A stretch of 64,000 bases of DNA from contig CAYNRE010000017.1 in the NCBI GenBank assembly GCA_964399535.1, positions 1 to 64,000 on the forward strand, in the 5' to 3' direction. Positions 7,768-15,293 of the stretch are shown in pieces. A model generated the notes under the pieces. That model saw only the letters and a program-made list of their open reading frames with translations, had not been told where the DNA came from and made no database searches. The translations under genes were made by a program, and so were the position numbers. The DNA comes from CAYNRE01 sp964399535 (GTDB taxonomy: Bacteria > Planctomycetota > Planctomycetia > Pirellulales > CAYNRE01). Position 1 is the stretch's first letter; every line of letters begins with the position of its first letter.

Positions 7768-9189
7768 GTGACCGATCGCCCCCAACACCTGCACTTCGTC
7801 ACCGGTCGGTTGGCCGAGCCATCGCTGCGCGCTCTTTTGGAAGACCTGGCACCCGCGGCAGGGTTCGACTACTCGATCGACGTGCTCGGCATTACCGTGG
7901 CCGCGCTAATGACCTGTTCCTGGGTGGCTTCGCGGGTGCGTCCGCCGCAAGCCACGACCCAAGTGCTTCTTCCCGGTTATTGTCAGGGGGACTTGGACGA
8001 AATCGCTGCTCGCTGCGGCTGCCCGGTGCTGCGCGGACCGAAGGATCTGCGCGAGCTGCCTGAGTTTCTTGGCCAGGCTCGTCACCCGGTCCGGCCGCTC
8101 GACGAGTTCGAGATCGAGATTCTGGCCGAGCTGAACCACGCTCCGCGGCTGCCGCTGGCCGAGCTTGTCCGGCAGGCCGAACAACTCGCCGCCCAGGGGG
8201 CCGACGTCATCGATCTGGGCTGCGATCCGGGCGGCCTTTGGCACAACGTGGGCGACGCCGTGCGGGCCCTGGTCGAGCGAGGGCTGCGAGTGTCGATCGA
8301 CAGCCTCGAGCCCCTGGAAATCGCCCCCGCCGTCCGAGCTGGCGCCCAATTGGTGCTCAGCGTGACCAGCGCCAATCGCCACGCGGCAGCCGACTGGGGG
8401 GCCGAGGTCGTGGCCATTCCCGATACGCCCGGCGACGAGCGATCGCTAGCCGAAACGGTCGAATGGCTCGCCGCCCGCGGAGTGCCCTTTCGCATCGACC
8501 CGATTCTCGAACCGATTGGTTTCGGTTTTGCCGAGAGCCTGGCTCGATACCGGGCCGCGCGGCAGCGCTGGCCCGAGGCGCCGCTGCTGATGGGCGTCGG
8601 CAATCTGACCGAGCTGACCGATGTCGACTCGGCCGGGATCAACGTCTTGCTTCTGGCGATCTGCCAGGAGTGGGCCGTTGGCAGCGTGCTGACCACCCAG
8701 GTAATTAATTGGTGTCGAACGAGCGTGCGCGAGTGCGATCTGGCCAGGCGGCTGGTCTATCGCTCGCTGAGCGAGCGCTGCCTGCCGAAGCATTTGGAAC
8801 CTCGGCTGGTAGCGCTGCGCGACCCGGTGTGTACTGAAATGAGCGCTGCCCAGCGCGAGGAGCTGTCGCGCCGAATTCGCGACCCGAATTACCGAATTTT
8901 CGCCGCGGCCGACGGGTTGGCGCTGGTCTCGGCGGGGCTGCACCTGGTCGACGCCGACCCCTATGATTTGTTTGCCAAGCTGCTGGCCCAGAAACCCGCG
9001 AACCTCGACCCGGAGCACGCCTTTTACCTGGGTTTTGAACTAGCCAAGGCCCACACCGCGCGCACACTGGGCAAGCAGTATCGTCAGGATGAAGCGCTCA
9101 ATTGGGGGTATCTAACGCGGGCCGAGCCGACGCTGCGCCACCGGCGGTTGGCCGCCGCCGAGCGGGCCGACGATGCCGAGGCAAGTTGA
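7768..9189 (+). CDS. Dihydropteroate synthase-related protein (methanopterin-type)
   Basis: 473 residues from a GTG codon; the exact start is uncertain. An N-terminal ~110-residue domain precedes a TIM-barrel resembling dihydropteroate synthase: ADVIDLGCDPGG (145-156), RVSIDSLEP (174-182), FRIDPILEP (241-249), and LLMGVGNLTELTDVDSAGIN (273-292). It matches the type found in methanogens and in H4MPT-containing bacteria rather than FolP, which is shorter (about 270-280 residues). It is thought to work in H4MPT synthesis, but its reaction is not established. It ends 6 bases before pabB and belongs to the same + strand run. Confidence 0.85.
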   Translation: MTDRPQHLHFVTGRLAEPSLRALLEDLAPAAGFDYSIDVLGITVAALMTCSWVASRVRPPQATTQVLLPGYCQGDLDEIAARCGCPVLRGPKDLRELPEFLGQARHPVRPLDEFEIEILAELNHAPRLPLAELVRQAEQLAAQGADVIDLGCDPGGLWHNVGDAVRALVERGLRVSIDSLEPLEIAPAVRAGAQLVLSVTSANRHAAADWGAEVVAIPDTPGDERSLAETVEWLAARGVPFRIDPILEPIGFGFAESLARYRAARQRWPEAPLLMGVGNLTELTDVDSAGINVLLLAICQEWAVGSVLTTQVINWCRTSVRECDLARRLVYRSLSERCLPKHLEPRLVALRDPVCTEMSAAQREELSRRIRDPNYRIFAAADGLALVSAGLHLVDADPYDLFAKLLAQKPANLDPEHAFYLGFELAKAHTARTLGKQYRQDEALNWGYLTRAEPTLRHRRLAAAERADDAEAS

Positions 9190-9195
9190 ACCACC

Positions 9196-10641
9196 ATGAG
9201 CGCGGATGGGTCGCAACCACGAACCGAGCACTTCGGCGAGGCCTTGCCGCTGGTCGAAGAGCTGGTGCCACCGCCCGATCCGGTCGTTGCGTTTCGGTCG
9301 CTGGCCGGCTCTGGGCATTGCCTTTTTTTGGATAGCGCCCTGCGCCACGCCAGCCTGGGGCGCTACTCGTTCCTGACGGCCGACCCGTTCGAGATTCTTC
9401 GCGAGCGCCCTGCCGGCCCCGAAGCGCTGCGCCGGCTGGCAGCGCTGGCCGCCCGGTTTGTCGCGCCGCGCCGCGCCGAGTTGCCGCCGTTTCAAGGTGG
9501 CTGGGCAGGCCTCTGGTCTTATGATTTGGCTCGCTCGTGGGAGCCGATCCCCGCTCCCCGTTACGACGAATTCGAGGTTCCCGACCTGGCCATCGGCTGC
9601 TACGACGTGGTGCTGGCCTGGGACCACGTTGCCCAACGGGCCTGGCTCATCTCGCAAGGGTTTCCCGAAACCGATCCGGCGCTGCGCCGCCGGCGCGCGG
9701 CGGAGCGTCTGGCCTGGTTTCACCACCGCTTGGCCAGCGCCGACACGCCCCCCGGCCCCGCCAGTTCGGTTCCCCCGCTGGCGATGGCCGACCTGGCGCC
9801 TCAATACGCGGTCTCGGTCGATCCGGCGATCACGAGTAATCTTTCCGCCGACGGCTACCGCGACCTGGTAGCGGCCGGGCTCGAGGCCATTCGAGCCGGC
9901 GAAGTATTTCAAGTGAACTTGGCGCAGCGGCTGCTGCACCCCGCCGTCGATCGGCCGGTTGAGCTGTACCTGCGGCTGCGCCGCCGTAACCCGGCCACGT
10001 TTGGCGGTTACTTCGATTTAGGGGCGTATCAGATCCTCAGCGCTTCGCCCGAGCGATTTCTGCAAGTGGTCGACGGCCGGGTGGAAACCAGGCCGATCAA
10101 GGGCACTCGCCGCCGCTCGGGCCGACCCGAGGCCGATCTCTACTCGGCCGACGAGCTCTTGGCCAGTCCCAAAGATCGAGCCGAGAACGTCATGATCGTC
10201 GACCTGTTGCGCAACGACCTGTCGCGCGTTTGCCAGGCCGACAGCGTACAGGTCCAGGAGCTTTGCCGGGTCGAGCGATACGAGTACGTGACCCACCTGG
10301 TGTCGGTGGTTACAGGCCGTTTGGCGGCCGGCCAATCGGCGATCGACCTGCTGGCCGCGGCGTTTCCCGGCGGCTCGATCACGGGGGCCCCCAAGATCAG
10401 GGCAATGCAGCTCATCGCCGAACTAGAGCCGACCGCCCGGGGGGCGTACTGCGGCGCACTGGGCTATCTGGGCTTTGATGGCACGCTCGACACGAATATT
10501 CTGATTCGTACGGTGACCGCCGGGCGCGGGTGGTGGCAAGCCCCCGTGGGGGGTGGAATCGTGGTCGATTCCGATCCCGGACAGGAATACGCCGAAACCT
10601 GGCATAAGGCCGCGGGCCTGCTCAAGGCCTTCGCCCGCTGA
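9196..10641 (+). CDS. pabB: Aminodeoxychorismate synthase component I
   Basis: 481 residues, chorismate-binding fold. Key motifs are PIKGTRR with Lys302, the nucleophile position that distinguishes PabB from TrpE (which has Ala there), then RAENVMIVDLLRNDL (328-342) and GGSITGAPK (392-400). With PabA it converts chorismate and glutamine to 4-amino-4-deoxychorismate, the precursor of p-aminobenzoate. The following pabA and nearby beta-RFAP synthase suggest that the pABA made here feeds methanopterin synthesis, perhaps along with folate. A TrpE role is unlikely because of Lys302. Confidence 0.9.
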   Translation: MSADGSQPRTEHFGEALPLVEELVPPPDPVVAFRSLAGSGHCLFLDSALRHASLGRYSFLTADPFEILRERPAGPEALRRLAALAARFVAPRRAELPPFQGGWAGLWSYDLARSWEPIPAPRYDEFEVPDLAIGCYDVVLAWDHVAQRAWLISQGFPETDPALRRRRAAERLAWFHHRLASADTPPGPASSVPPLAMADLAPQYAVSVDPAITSNLSADGYRDLVAAGLEAIRAGEVFQVNLAQRLLHPAVDRPVELYLRLRRRNPATFGGYFDLGAYQILSASPERFLQVVDGRVETRPIKGTRRRSGRPEADLYSADELLASPKDRAENVMIVDLLRNDLSRVCQADSVQVQELCRVERYEYVTHLVSVVTGRLAAGQSAIDLLAAAFPGGSITGAPKIRAMQLIAELEPTARGAYCGALGYLGFDGTLDTNILIRTVTAGRGWWQAPVGGGIVVDSDPGQEYAETWHKAAGLLKAFAR

Positions 10642-10690
10642 ACCCGCGCGGCGGGGCCCGCGCTCCCGTCCGCTGGCAAGGTCGCACGGC

Positions 10691-11347
10691 ATGATACTGC
10701 TGATCGACAATTACGATAGTTTCGTATTCAACCTCTCGCGCTACCTGGTGCGGCTGGGGCAATCGACGCAAGTCGTTCGCAACGATCGGATCACCGTCGC
10801 CGAGGTTCGCCGACTGCGTCCCCAGGCGGTGGTGATCTCGCCGGGCCCCGCGTCTCCCCAAGAAGCTGGCGTTTCACTTGAAATCGTCCGCGAGCTCGCG
10901 GACGAGGTACCCATTCTGGGAGTTTGCCTAGGGCACCAGGTGATCGCCGCCGCGCTGGGGGGCCGGGTGGTGCGCTGCGAGCAGCCGCAACACGGCCGTG
11001 GCTCGTGGATTCATCACCACGGCGGCGGGCTGTTCCGAGGCCTTGCCAACCCGTTCTTCGCGGGACGGTATCATTCGCTTAGGGTGGAGGAATCGTCGCT
11101 TCCAGGCGAGTTGCGGGTAACCGCGCGCACGGCCGAAGGGCTGTTGATGGCCATCGAACATACGCGGCGGCCGGTGGTCGGCTGGCAGTTTCACCCGGAG
11201 TCGATTCTGACCGATTGTGGTTATGAGTTGCTGGCAGCCTTTCTCGAGCGGGCCGGCTGCATCGTCGCGCAACCCCGGCCGCAAACGGCCGCCGAGCGGC
11301 GCGTCGCCGCCCAAGCGGCGCTACCCGCGGGCCCGGTAACCTTTTAA
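10691..11347 (+). CDS. pabA: Aminodeoxychorismate synthase glutaminase component
   Basis: 218 residues. I start at the ATG at 10691 because MILLIDNYDSFVFN is the standard family N-terminus; the frame is open further upstream, but over pabB sequence. Class I glutamine amidotransferase triad: Cys79 in GVCLGHQ, His168 and Glu170 in FHPES. It releases ammonia from glutamine for PabB. The spacer from pabB is 49 bases. The enzyme class is certain; the alternative name TrpG is possible since such subunits can be shared, but the pabB neighbour favours PabA. Confidence 0.9.
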   Translation: MILLIDNYDSFVFNLSRYLVRLGQSTQVVRNDRITVAEVRRLRPQAVVISPGPASPQEAGVSLEIVRELADEVPILGVCLGHQVIAAALGGRVVRCEQPQHGRGSWIHHHGGGLFRGLANPFFAGRYHSLRVEESSLPGELRVTARTAEGLLMAIEHTRRPVVGWQFHPESILTDCGYELLAAFLERAGCIVAQPRPQTAAERRVAAQAALPAGPVTF

Positions 11348-11373
11348 GGGAAGATTCAGGTGAGGAGCCCGCC

Positions 11374-11967
11374 ATGATCGTCGAGGGGCTGGTCGTTACC
11401 GCCGGCGACGATGGCACCCCGCATCTGGCCCCCATGGGGCCGCGGGCCGATTGGCCCGGTCGGCGCCTGGTGCTCCGCCCGTTTCAGGGTTCGACCACGG
11501 GAGAAAACCTGCTTCGCTCGCGGCGGGGCGTGTTTCACCTGACCGACGATGTCGAACTCTTGGCCCGGGCCGCGATTCACCAATTCGACGCGATGCCCGC
11601 GGTCGTCCCGGTCGCGGACACTTTGGACTGGCGTTTGGCCGACTGCTGCGCCTGGTACGCCTTCGACGTAATCGAGGTGGATCGAACCCCGCCGCGGCTG
11701 ACGCTGACTGCCCAGATTCGCGGCGAGGGGCGCGTGCGCGACTGGCGCGGGATGAATCGCGCTCAGAACGCCGTGCTGGAGGCGGCCATTCTGGCAACTC
11801 GCGTGGGGATCTTACCCGCCGGAGAAATCCGCCGACAGCTAGAGCAGGTGGCCCCCTGGGTGCCAAAAACGGCCGGCCCCACCGAGCAGCGCGCCTGGCA
11901 GTTGCTCGAGCATTGGATCGAGACGCGGCTTAGCGAGACCTCGCGCGACGAACCGCCGCTGACTTAA
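11374..11967 (+). CDS. DUF447 family protein
   Basis: 197 residues with a GAGGAG ribosome-binding site. Begins MIVEGLVVT and has HLAPMGPR (22-29) and FQGSTTGENLL, characteristic of DUF447, a flavin-reductase-like split-barrel family. Its genes often sit with methanopterin genes in archaea, methylotrophs and planctomycetes. The position between pabA and beta-RFAP synthase fits that association. The reaction is unknown; FMN binding is inferred from the fold. Confidence 0.85.
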   Translation: MIVEGLVVTAGDDGTPHLAPMGPRADWPGRRLVLRPFQGSTTGENLLRSRRGVFHLTDDVELLARAAIHQFDAMPAVVPVADTLDWRLADCCAWYAFDVIEVDRTPPRLTLTAQIRGEGRVRDWRGMNRAQNAVLEAAILATRVGILPAGEIRRQLEQVAPWVPKTAGPTEQRAWQLLEHWIETRLSETSRDEPPLT

Positions 11968-12009
11968 GCGGTTGCAGCATTTCGCCCGGGGGGCGATACT
12001 CGGCCGGCT

Positions 12010-13050
12010 ATGTCGCCTCGCGTGGTCCGTATTGTCACCGGCAGCCGCCTGCACTTCGGCATGTTTTCGTTTGGCCAGCCGCATCACCGCAGCTTCGGCG
12101 GCGTGGGTGCGATGCTGACCGAGCCGGGCTGGGACCTCACACTGCGCGAGTCGAATCGATTCCAGGTGCATGGCCCCGAGGCCGATCGGGTTGGCCAGTG
12201 TTTCCTCCGACTGGCGGCAGCCAGGACGGGGCAGGGGGGGCCCGCCTGCCGGGTAGAGGTGGCCACGGCCGTTCCCGCGCATGCCGGCTTGGGAAGCGGC
12301 ACGCAACTGGCCTTGGCCCTGGCCGTCGCGATCGAGCGCCTCTACGCCGTTGAGCCCGGGGCCACGCTCTGCCAATTGGCCCGCCGCGCCGGCCGCTGCC
12401 GGCGGTCGGCCGTGGGTACCTATGGCTTCGCGGGCGGGGGCCTGATCGTCGAAGACGGCGTTGACCCCACGGGCGATTGGTCGCCGCTCTTGGCGCGCGT
12501 ATGCTTGCCCAGCGACTGGCGATTCGTGCTGGCCCGGCCCACGAAACAGCAAGGCATTTCGGGCGCCGTCGAGCAACGTGCGTTCGAGGTGCTGCCCCCG
12601 GTTCCCGTCAGCACGACCGCTCGATTGCGCCAATTGGCCGGCGACGAATTGCTGCCGGCAGCCCGGCAGGGGGACCACCCGCGATTCGCCCTTGCCCTCT
12701 GGGAATATGGCGTCGTCGCCGGCGAGTGCTTTGCCGAAGTTCAGGGGGGGCCATTTGCCTCGCCGGCGATCGCCCAATTGGTTGAAGCCTTTCGTGGCCT
12801 GGGGGCAAAGGGCGTGGGACAAACCAGTTGGGGGCCGACGGTTTTTGCTACGTTTTCCACGGCCGCGCAGGCCGAAAGCGTGGCCGCCGAACTGGACGCA
12901 ACCTGGCAAGCCGATCCGCTGGCCATCACGGTTGCCCAACCGGCTCGTAGCGGGGCTCGGCTGTGGGTCGACGACGTACCAAGCCCCTTGCCCCCGCTGG
13001 GGCTGCCCACCGCCGAATCGGGCGAACCCACTCAGGTCGAAGCGCCGTGA
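12010..13050 (+). CDS. mptG: Beta-ribofuranosylaminobenzene 5'-phosphate synthase
   Basis: 346 residues, GHMP-kinase superfamily fold. Diagnostic parts are TGSRLHFGMF (10-19), the GLGSGTQ loop (93-99), GTYGFAGGGLIVEDG and a late GVGQTSWGPTVFA segment. The enzyme condenses p-aminobenzoate with phosphoribosyl pyrophosphate, releasing CO2, as the first committed step toward the H4MPT side chain. The pabA and pabB genes just upstream would supply its aromatic substrate. The last 19 bases overlap the end of the oppositely oriented gene at 13032. The symbol follows usage in Methylobacterium. Confidence 0.88.
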   Translation: MSPRVVRIVTGSRLHFGMFSFGQPHHRSFGGVGAMLTEPGWDLTLRESNRFQVHGPEADRVGQCFLRLAAARTGQGGPACRVEVATAVPAHAGLGSGTQLALALAVAIERLYAVEPGATLCQLARRAGRCRRSAVGTYGFAGGGLIVEDGVDPTGDWSPLLARVCLPSDWRFVLARPTKQQGISGAVEQRAFEVLPPVPVSTTARLRQLAGDELLPAARQGDHPRFALALWEYGVVAGECFAEVQGGPFASPAIAQLVEAFRGLGAKGVGQTSWGPTVFATFSTAAQAESVAAELDATWQADPLAITVAQPARSGARLWVDDVPSPLPPLGLPTAESGEPTQVEAP

Positions 13051-14147
13051 GCGTCGAGCTGCCAAACCTGTTGCACGCGCCCTTGGTCCACGGCAAACAA
13101 CCGCTGGTGGAGCGAACAGGTTAAATCCGCGTAGCCCGGCACCAGCCGAACTCGCTCGCCTATTCGCGGGCCAGGTAGCTCGGCCGGCCACTCAACCCGG
13201 CAATGCTCGGCCGAAGTCTGAGTCACCGCCAGGTGCGGATAGTCGGGAAACCAGGGCAGATGAATCTCCACGCTCTGGGTTTTTCGCCCCGCGTCCAGAA
13301 TGGCTCGGCCTGGCGCCGGGCGGCTGGTCACCGTCGACCAAAGCTGTAGTGCGAATTCGAAATCGCGCACCTGGCAGGCCTGGCGGTAAAAGGCATCCAT
13401 GAAGATCACTCCGCCCGACTGCAGCTCGGTAATTCCAGGAGCCGAGAGAGCGATGGCCGAAGACCCGGTCCCGCCGGCCGAGACGATCGGGCACTCCCAG
13501 CCGGCAGCCCGCAGGTCGGCCGCGGCGGCGGCCAGTTGGGCCAGTGCGGCGGCAATTTGCCCCCGTTTCTGCTGGGGATCGGCCACGGTCAGCAGGTGCC
13601 CTTCGTAGCCCATCAGGCCCACCAGCTTCAGGTGGCGCAATTCGGCGATGCGGTGGGCCAGCTCCATCACGGCGGACCCGTCGGGCACGCCGGCGCGGTT
13701 CAGACCCAAATTCAACTCGATCAGCACTTCGCCTTGAACCCCCGTGGCGCCGGCCGCCTCGTCCAGTGCCACGGCCTGAACCCCATCGTCGACGCACACG
13801 ATGACGCGGGCCTGCTTGAGCAGCCGGGCCCAGCGCGCCACTTTCCGGGGGCCGACCACCTGGTTGGCGACCAGCAGATTAGTGACGCCAGCGCTGGCCA
13901 GGATTTCGGCTTCGCCCAGCTTGGCGCAGGTGGCTCCCAGGGCTCCGACGTCCACGAGCCGGCGCGCGATGTGTGACGAGCGGTGCCCCTTGAAGTGGGG
14001 ACGCCAGGCTTTGCCATGCTCGCGGCAAAGCGCGGCGAACCGCTCCAGGTTGGCCTCGAAGATCGGCAACTCCACCGCCAGCACCGGCGTATCGAGCTGA
14101 TCGACGGAGGCACCGGTCCAAGGCTCTGGCTCTTCAGCGTGCGTCAT
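13032..14147 (-). CDS. D-threonine aldolase/D-serine dehydratase-like PLP enzyme
   Basis: 371 residues from the ATG at 14145-14147. It has the alanine racemase-like TIM barrel of the DSD1 family: DTPVLAVELPIFEANL near the start and RPHFKGH with the PLP lysine Lys53. C-terminal signature: PGYADLTCSL, where relatives usually read PGHCDPTVNL. Thus the usual metal-ligand His is Tyr, while the Asp is kept. The family cleaves or dehydrates D-amino acids; loss of the His could change metal use or reaction. It follows the SDR at 14218 by 70 bases on the same strand. Confidence 0.8.
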   Translation of the reverse strand: MTHAEEPEPWTGASVDQLDTPVLAVELPIFEANLERFAALCREHGKAWRPHFKGHRSSHIARRLVDVGALGATCAKLGEAEILASAGVTNLLVANQVVGPRKVARWARLLKQARVIVCVDDGVQAVALDEAAGATGVQGEVLIELNLGLNRAGVPDGSAVMELAHRIAELRHLKLVGLMGYEGHLLTVADPQQKRGQIAAALAQLAAAAADLRAAGWECPIVSAGGTGSSAIALSAPGITELQSGGVIFMDAFYRQACQVRDFEFALQLWSTVTSRPAPGRAILDAGRKTQSVEIHLPWFPDYPHLAVTQTSAEHCRVEWPAELPGPRIGERVRLVPGYADLTCSLHQRLFAVDQGRVQQVWQLDAHGAST

Positions 14148-14217
14148 GGCGCGGTAGGTCTCTGGTGAGACAGATCGCCTAGCCCGCGCCGGGGCGCCGC
14201 TGGCGAAGGTTCGATTC

Positions 14218-14997
14218 CTAGCACGCCATTCGCCCCCCATCGATCACCAGCACGGAGCCGGTCATGAAGCTCGAGGCCTCGCTCGCCAAATACACGGCCA
14301 GCGGACCAATTTCGTCCGGCTGTCCGAGCCGGCCCATGGGTACGGTTGCTTCCAGCTCGGCCTTCAGTTGCGGGTGTTGTTCAAACCAACGTCGGTTGGC
14401 GTCCGTTTCGAACACGCCGGGGGCGATTGCGTTGACGGTAACGCCCGACCGAGCCCAATCCACGGCCACGGCCTTGGTGAACATGGTCAGAGCGGCCTTG
14501 GCGGTTTCGTAGCCGCGGCCGCGCATGCTGTTTCCCGCGACGAAGGCCGAAATCGAGGCCACGTTGATCACGCGACCCCAACGGCGCGGCAGCATGGCCC
14601 CGCCGATCTCTCGGGTGCAGACAAACGCCTGGGTCAGGTTCAGGTCGATGATCCGCTGCCAATCGCCCAGGGCGAGTTCCTCGGTGGGTACGTTGATTCG
14701 CCGCCCCCCCACGTTATTAATCAGAATGTCGATCGGGGCGAAGTCGGCCAACACCCACCGGCAAAGCTGCTCCGCCCCCAGCGGCGTCGACAGGTCGGCC
14801 TCGAGGGCGAAAACCTCGCGCCCGTATCGCCGCAGACGCGTTGCGGCCTCGGCCAGACTCTCGGCCGAACGGCCCACGATGACCAGATCGGCCCCCGCTT
14901 CGGCCAAGGCGCAGGCCATCTCCAGCCCCAGGCCCCGGCTAGCCCCCGTGACCAGAGCCCGCCGTCCATCGAGTCGCAGGCGATCGAAAACCGTCAT
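14218..14997 (-). CDS. SDR-family oxidoreductase
   Basis: 259 residues from the ATG at 14995-14997, which has AGGAG ten bases upstream; open sequence before it lacks support. Classical SDR residues are all present: TGASRGLG (17-24), NNVGG, a catalytic Ser in INVASIS (144-150), and Tyr163/Lys167 in YETAK, ending with VIDGGRMAC. It resembles 3-oxoacyl reductases and gluconate 5-dehydrogenases; the substrate cannot be told. It probably forms a two-gene unit with the PLP enzyme downstream. Confidence 0.85.
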   Translation of the reverse strand: MTVFDRLRLDGRRALVTGASRGLGLEMACALAEAGADLVIVGRSAESLAEAATRLRRYGREVFALEADLSTPLGAEQLCRWVLADFAPIDILINNVGGRRINVPTEELALGDWQRIIDLNLTQAFVCTREIGGAMLPRRWGRVINVASISAFVAGNSMRGRGYETAKAALTMFTKAVAVDWARSGVTVNAIAPGVFETDANRRWFEQHPQLKAELEATVPMGRLGQPDEIGPLAVYLASEASSFMTGSVLVIDGGRMAC

Positions 14998-15293
14998 TCC
15001 CCCGAAACTCCTTACGACCAAACGCTGGCTGAACACGGTCGAGCGGCGCGGGCGGCGCTCTGTTTGCGATGCGCTCAACCTAACTCGTCGGAGCGCCCTT
15101 GCCCAGTAAGGCCCGGCCGTGGGGTTGCGGCCGCTGAAGCGGCGCGTGAAGCGCAGTGCATTTTCTCACCCCCACTGCTTGCAGCGAGCCCGAAATGGGG
15201 CCAAGCTGGGGGGCTCGTGAGAGGAAGGTCGTCGCGATCCGAAGGCCCTCCGCTTTTCGATGGGCCTTCTGTGTTGGGGGGGAAACCAACTCG
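14998..15293 (+). promoter_or_regulatory. Divergent gap with two leader hairpins before the Nramp-like gene
   Basis: 296 bases between divergent starts. Two hairpins lie close to the transporter start: a 7-bp stem (15185-15191 with 15211-15217) and an 8-bp stem (15241-15248 with 15262-15269). The second ends 24 bases before the ATG. No known riboswitch family is recognisable to me. They may be a leader, attenuator or chance GC structure. Confidence 0.3.

Noticed and set aside
9196..10641. Anthranilate synthase component I (TrpE)
   Set aside because: Lys302 in PIKGT is the PabB-specific nucleophile; TrpE has Ala, and the context is pABA-using genes.
14147..14228. tRNA-like sequence with GGTTCGATTCC and flanking near-complementary ends
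   Set aside because: T-stem pairs only three of five bases, the acceptor stem has a mismatch, and the segment overlaps the SDR stop codon; no sound cloverleaf.
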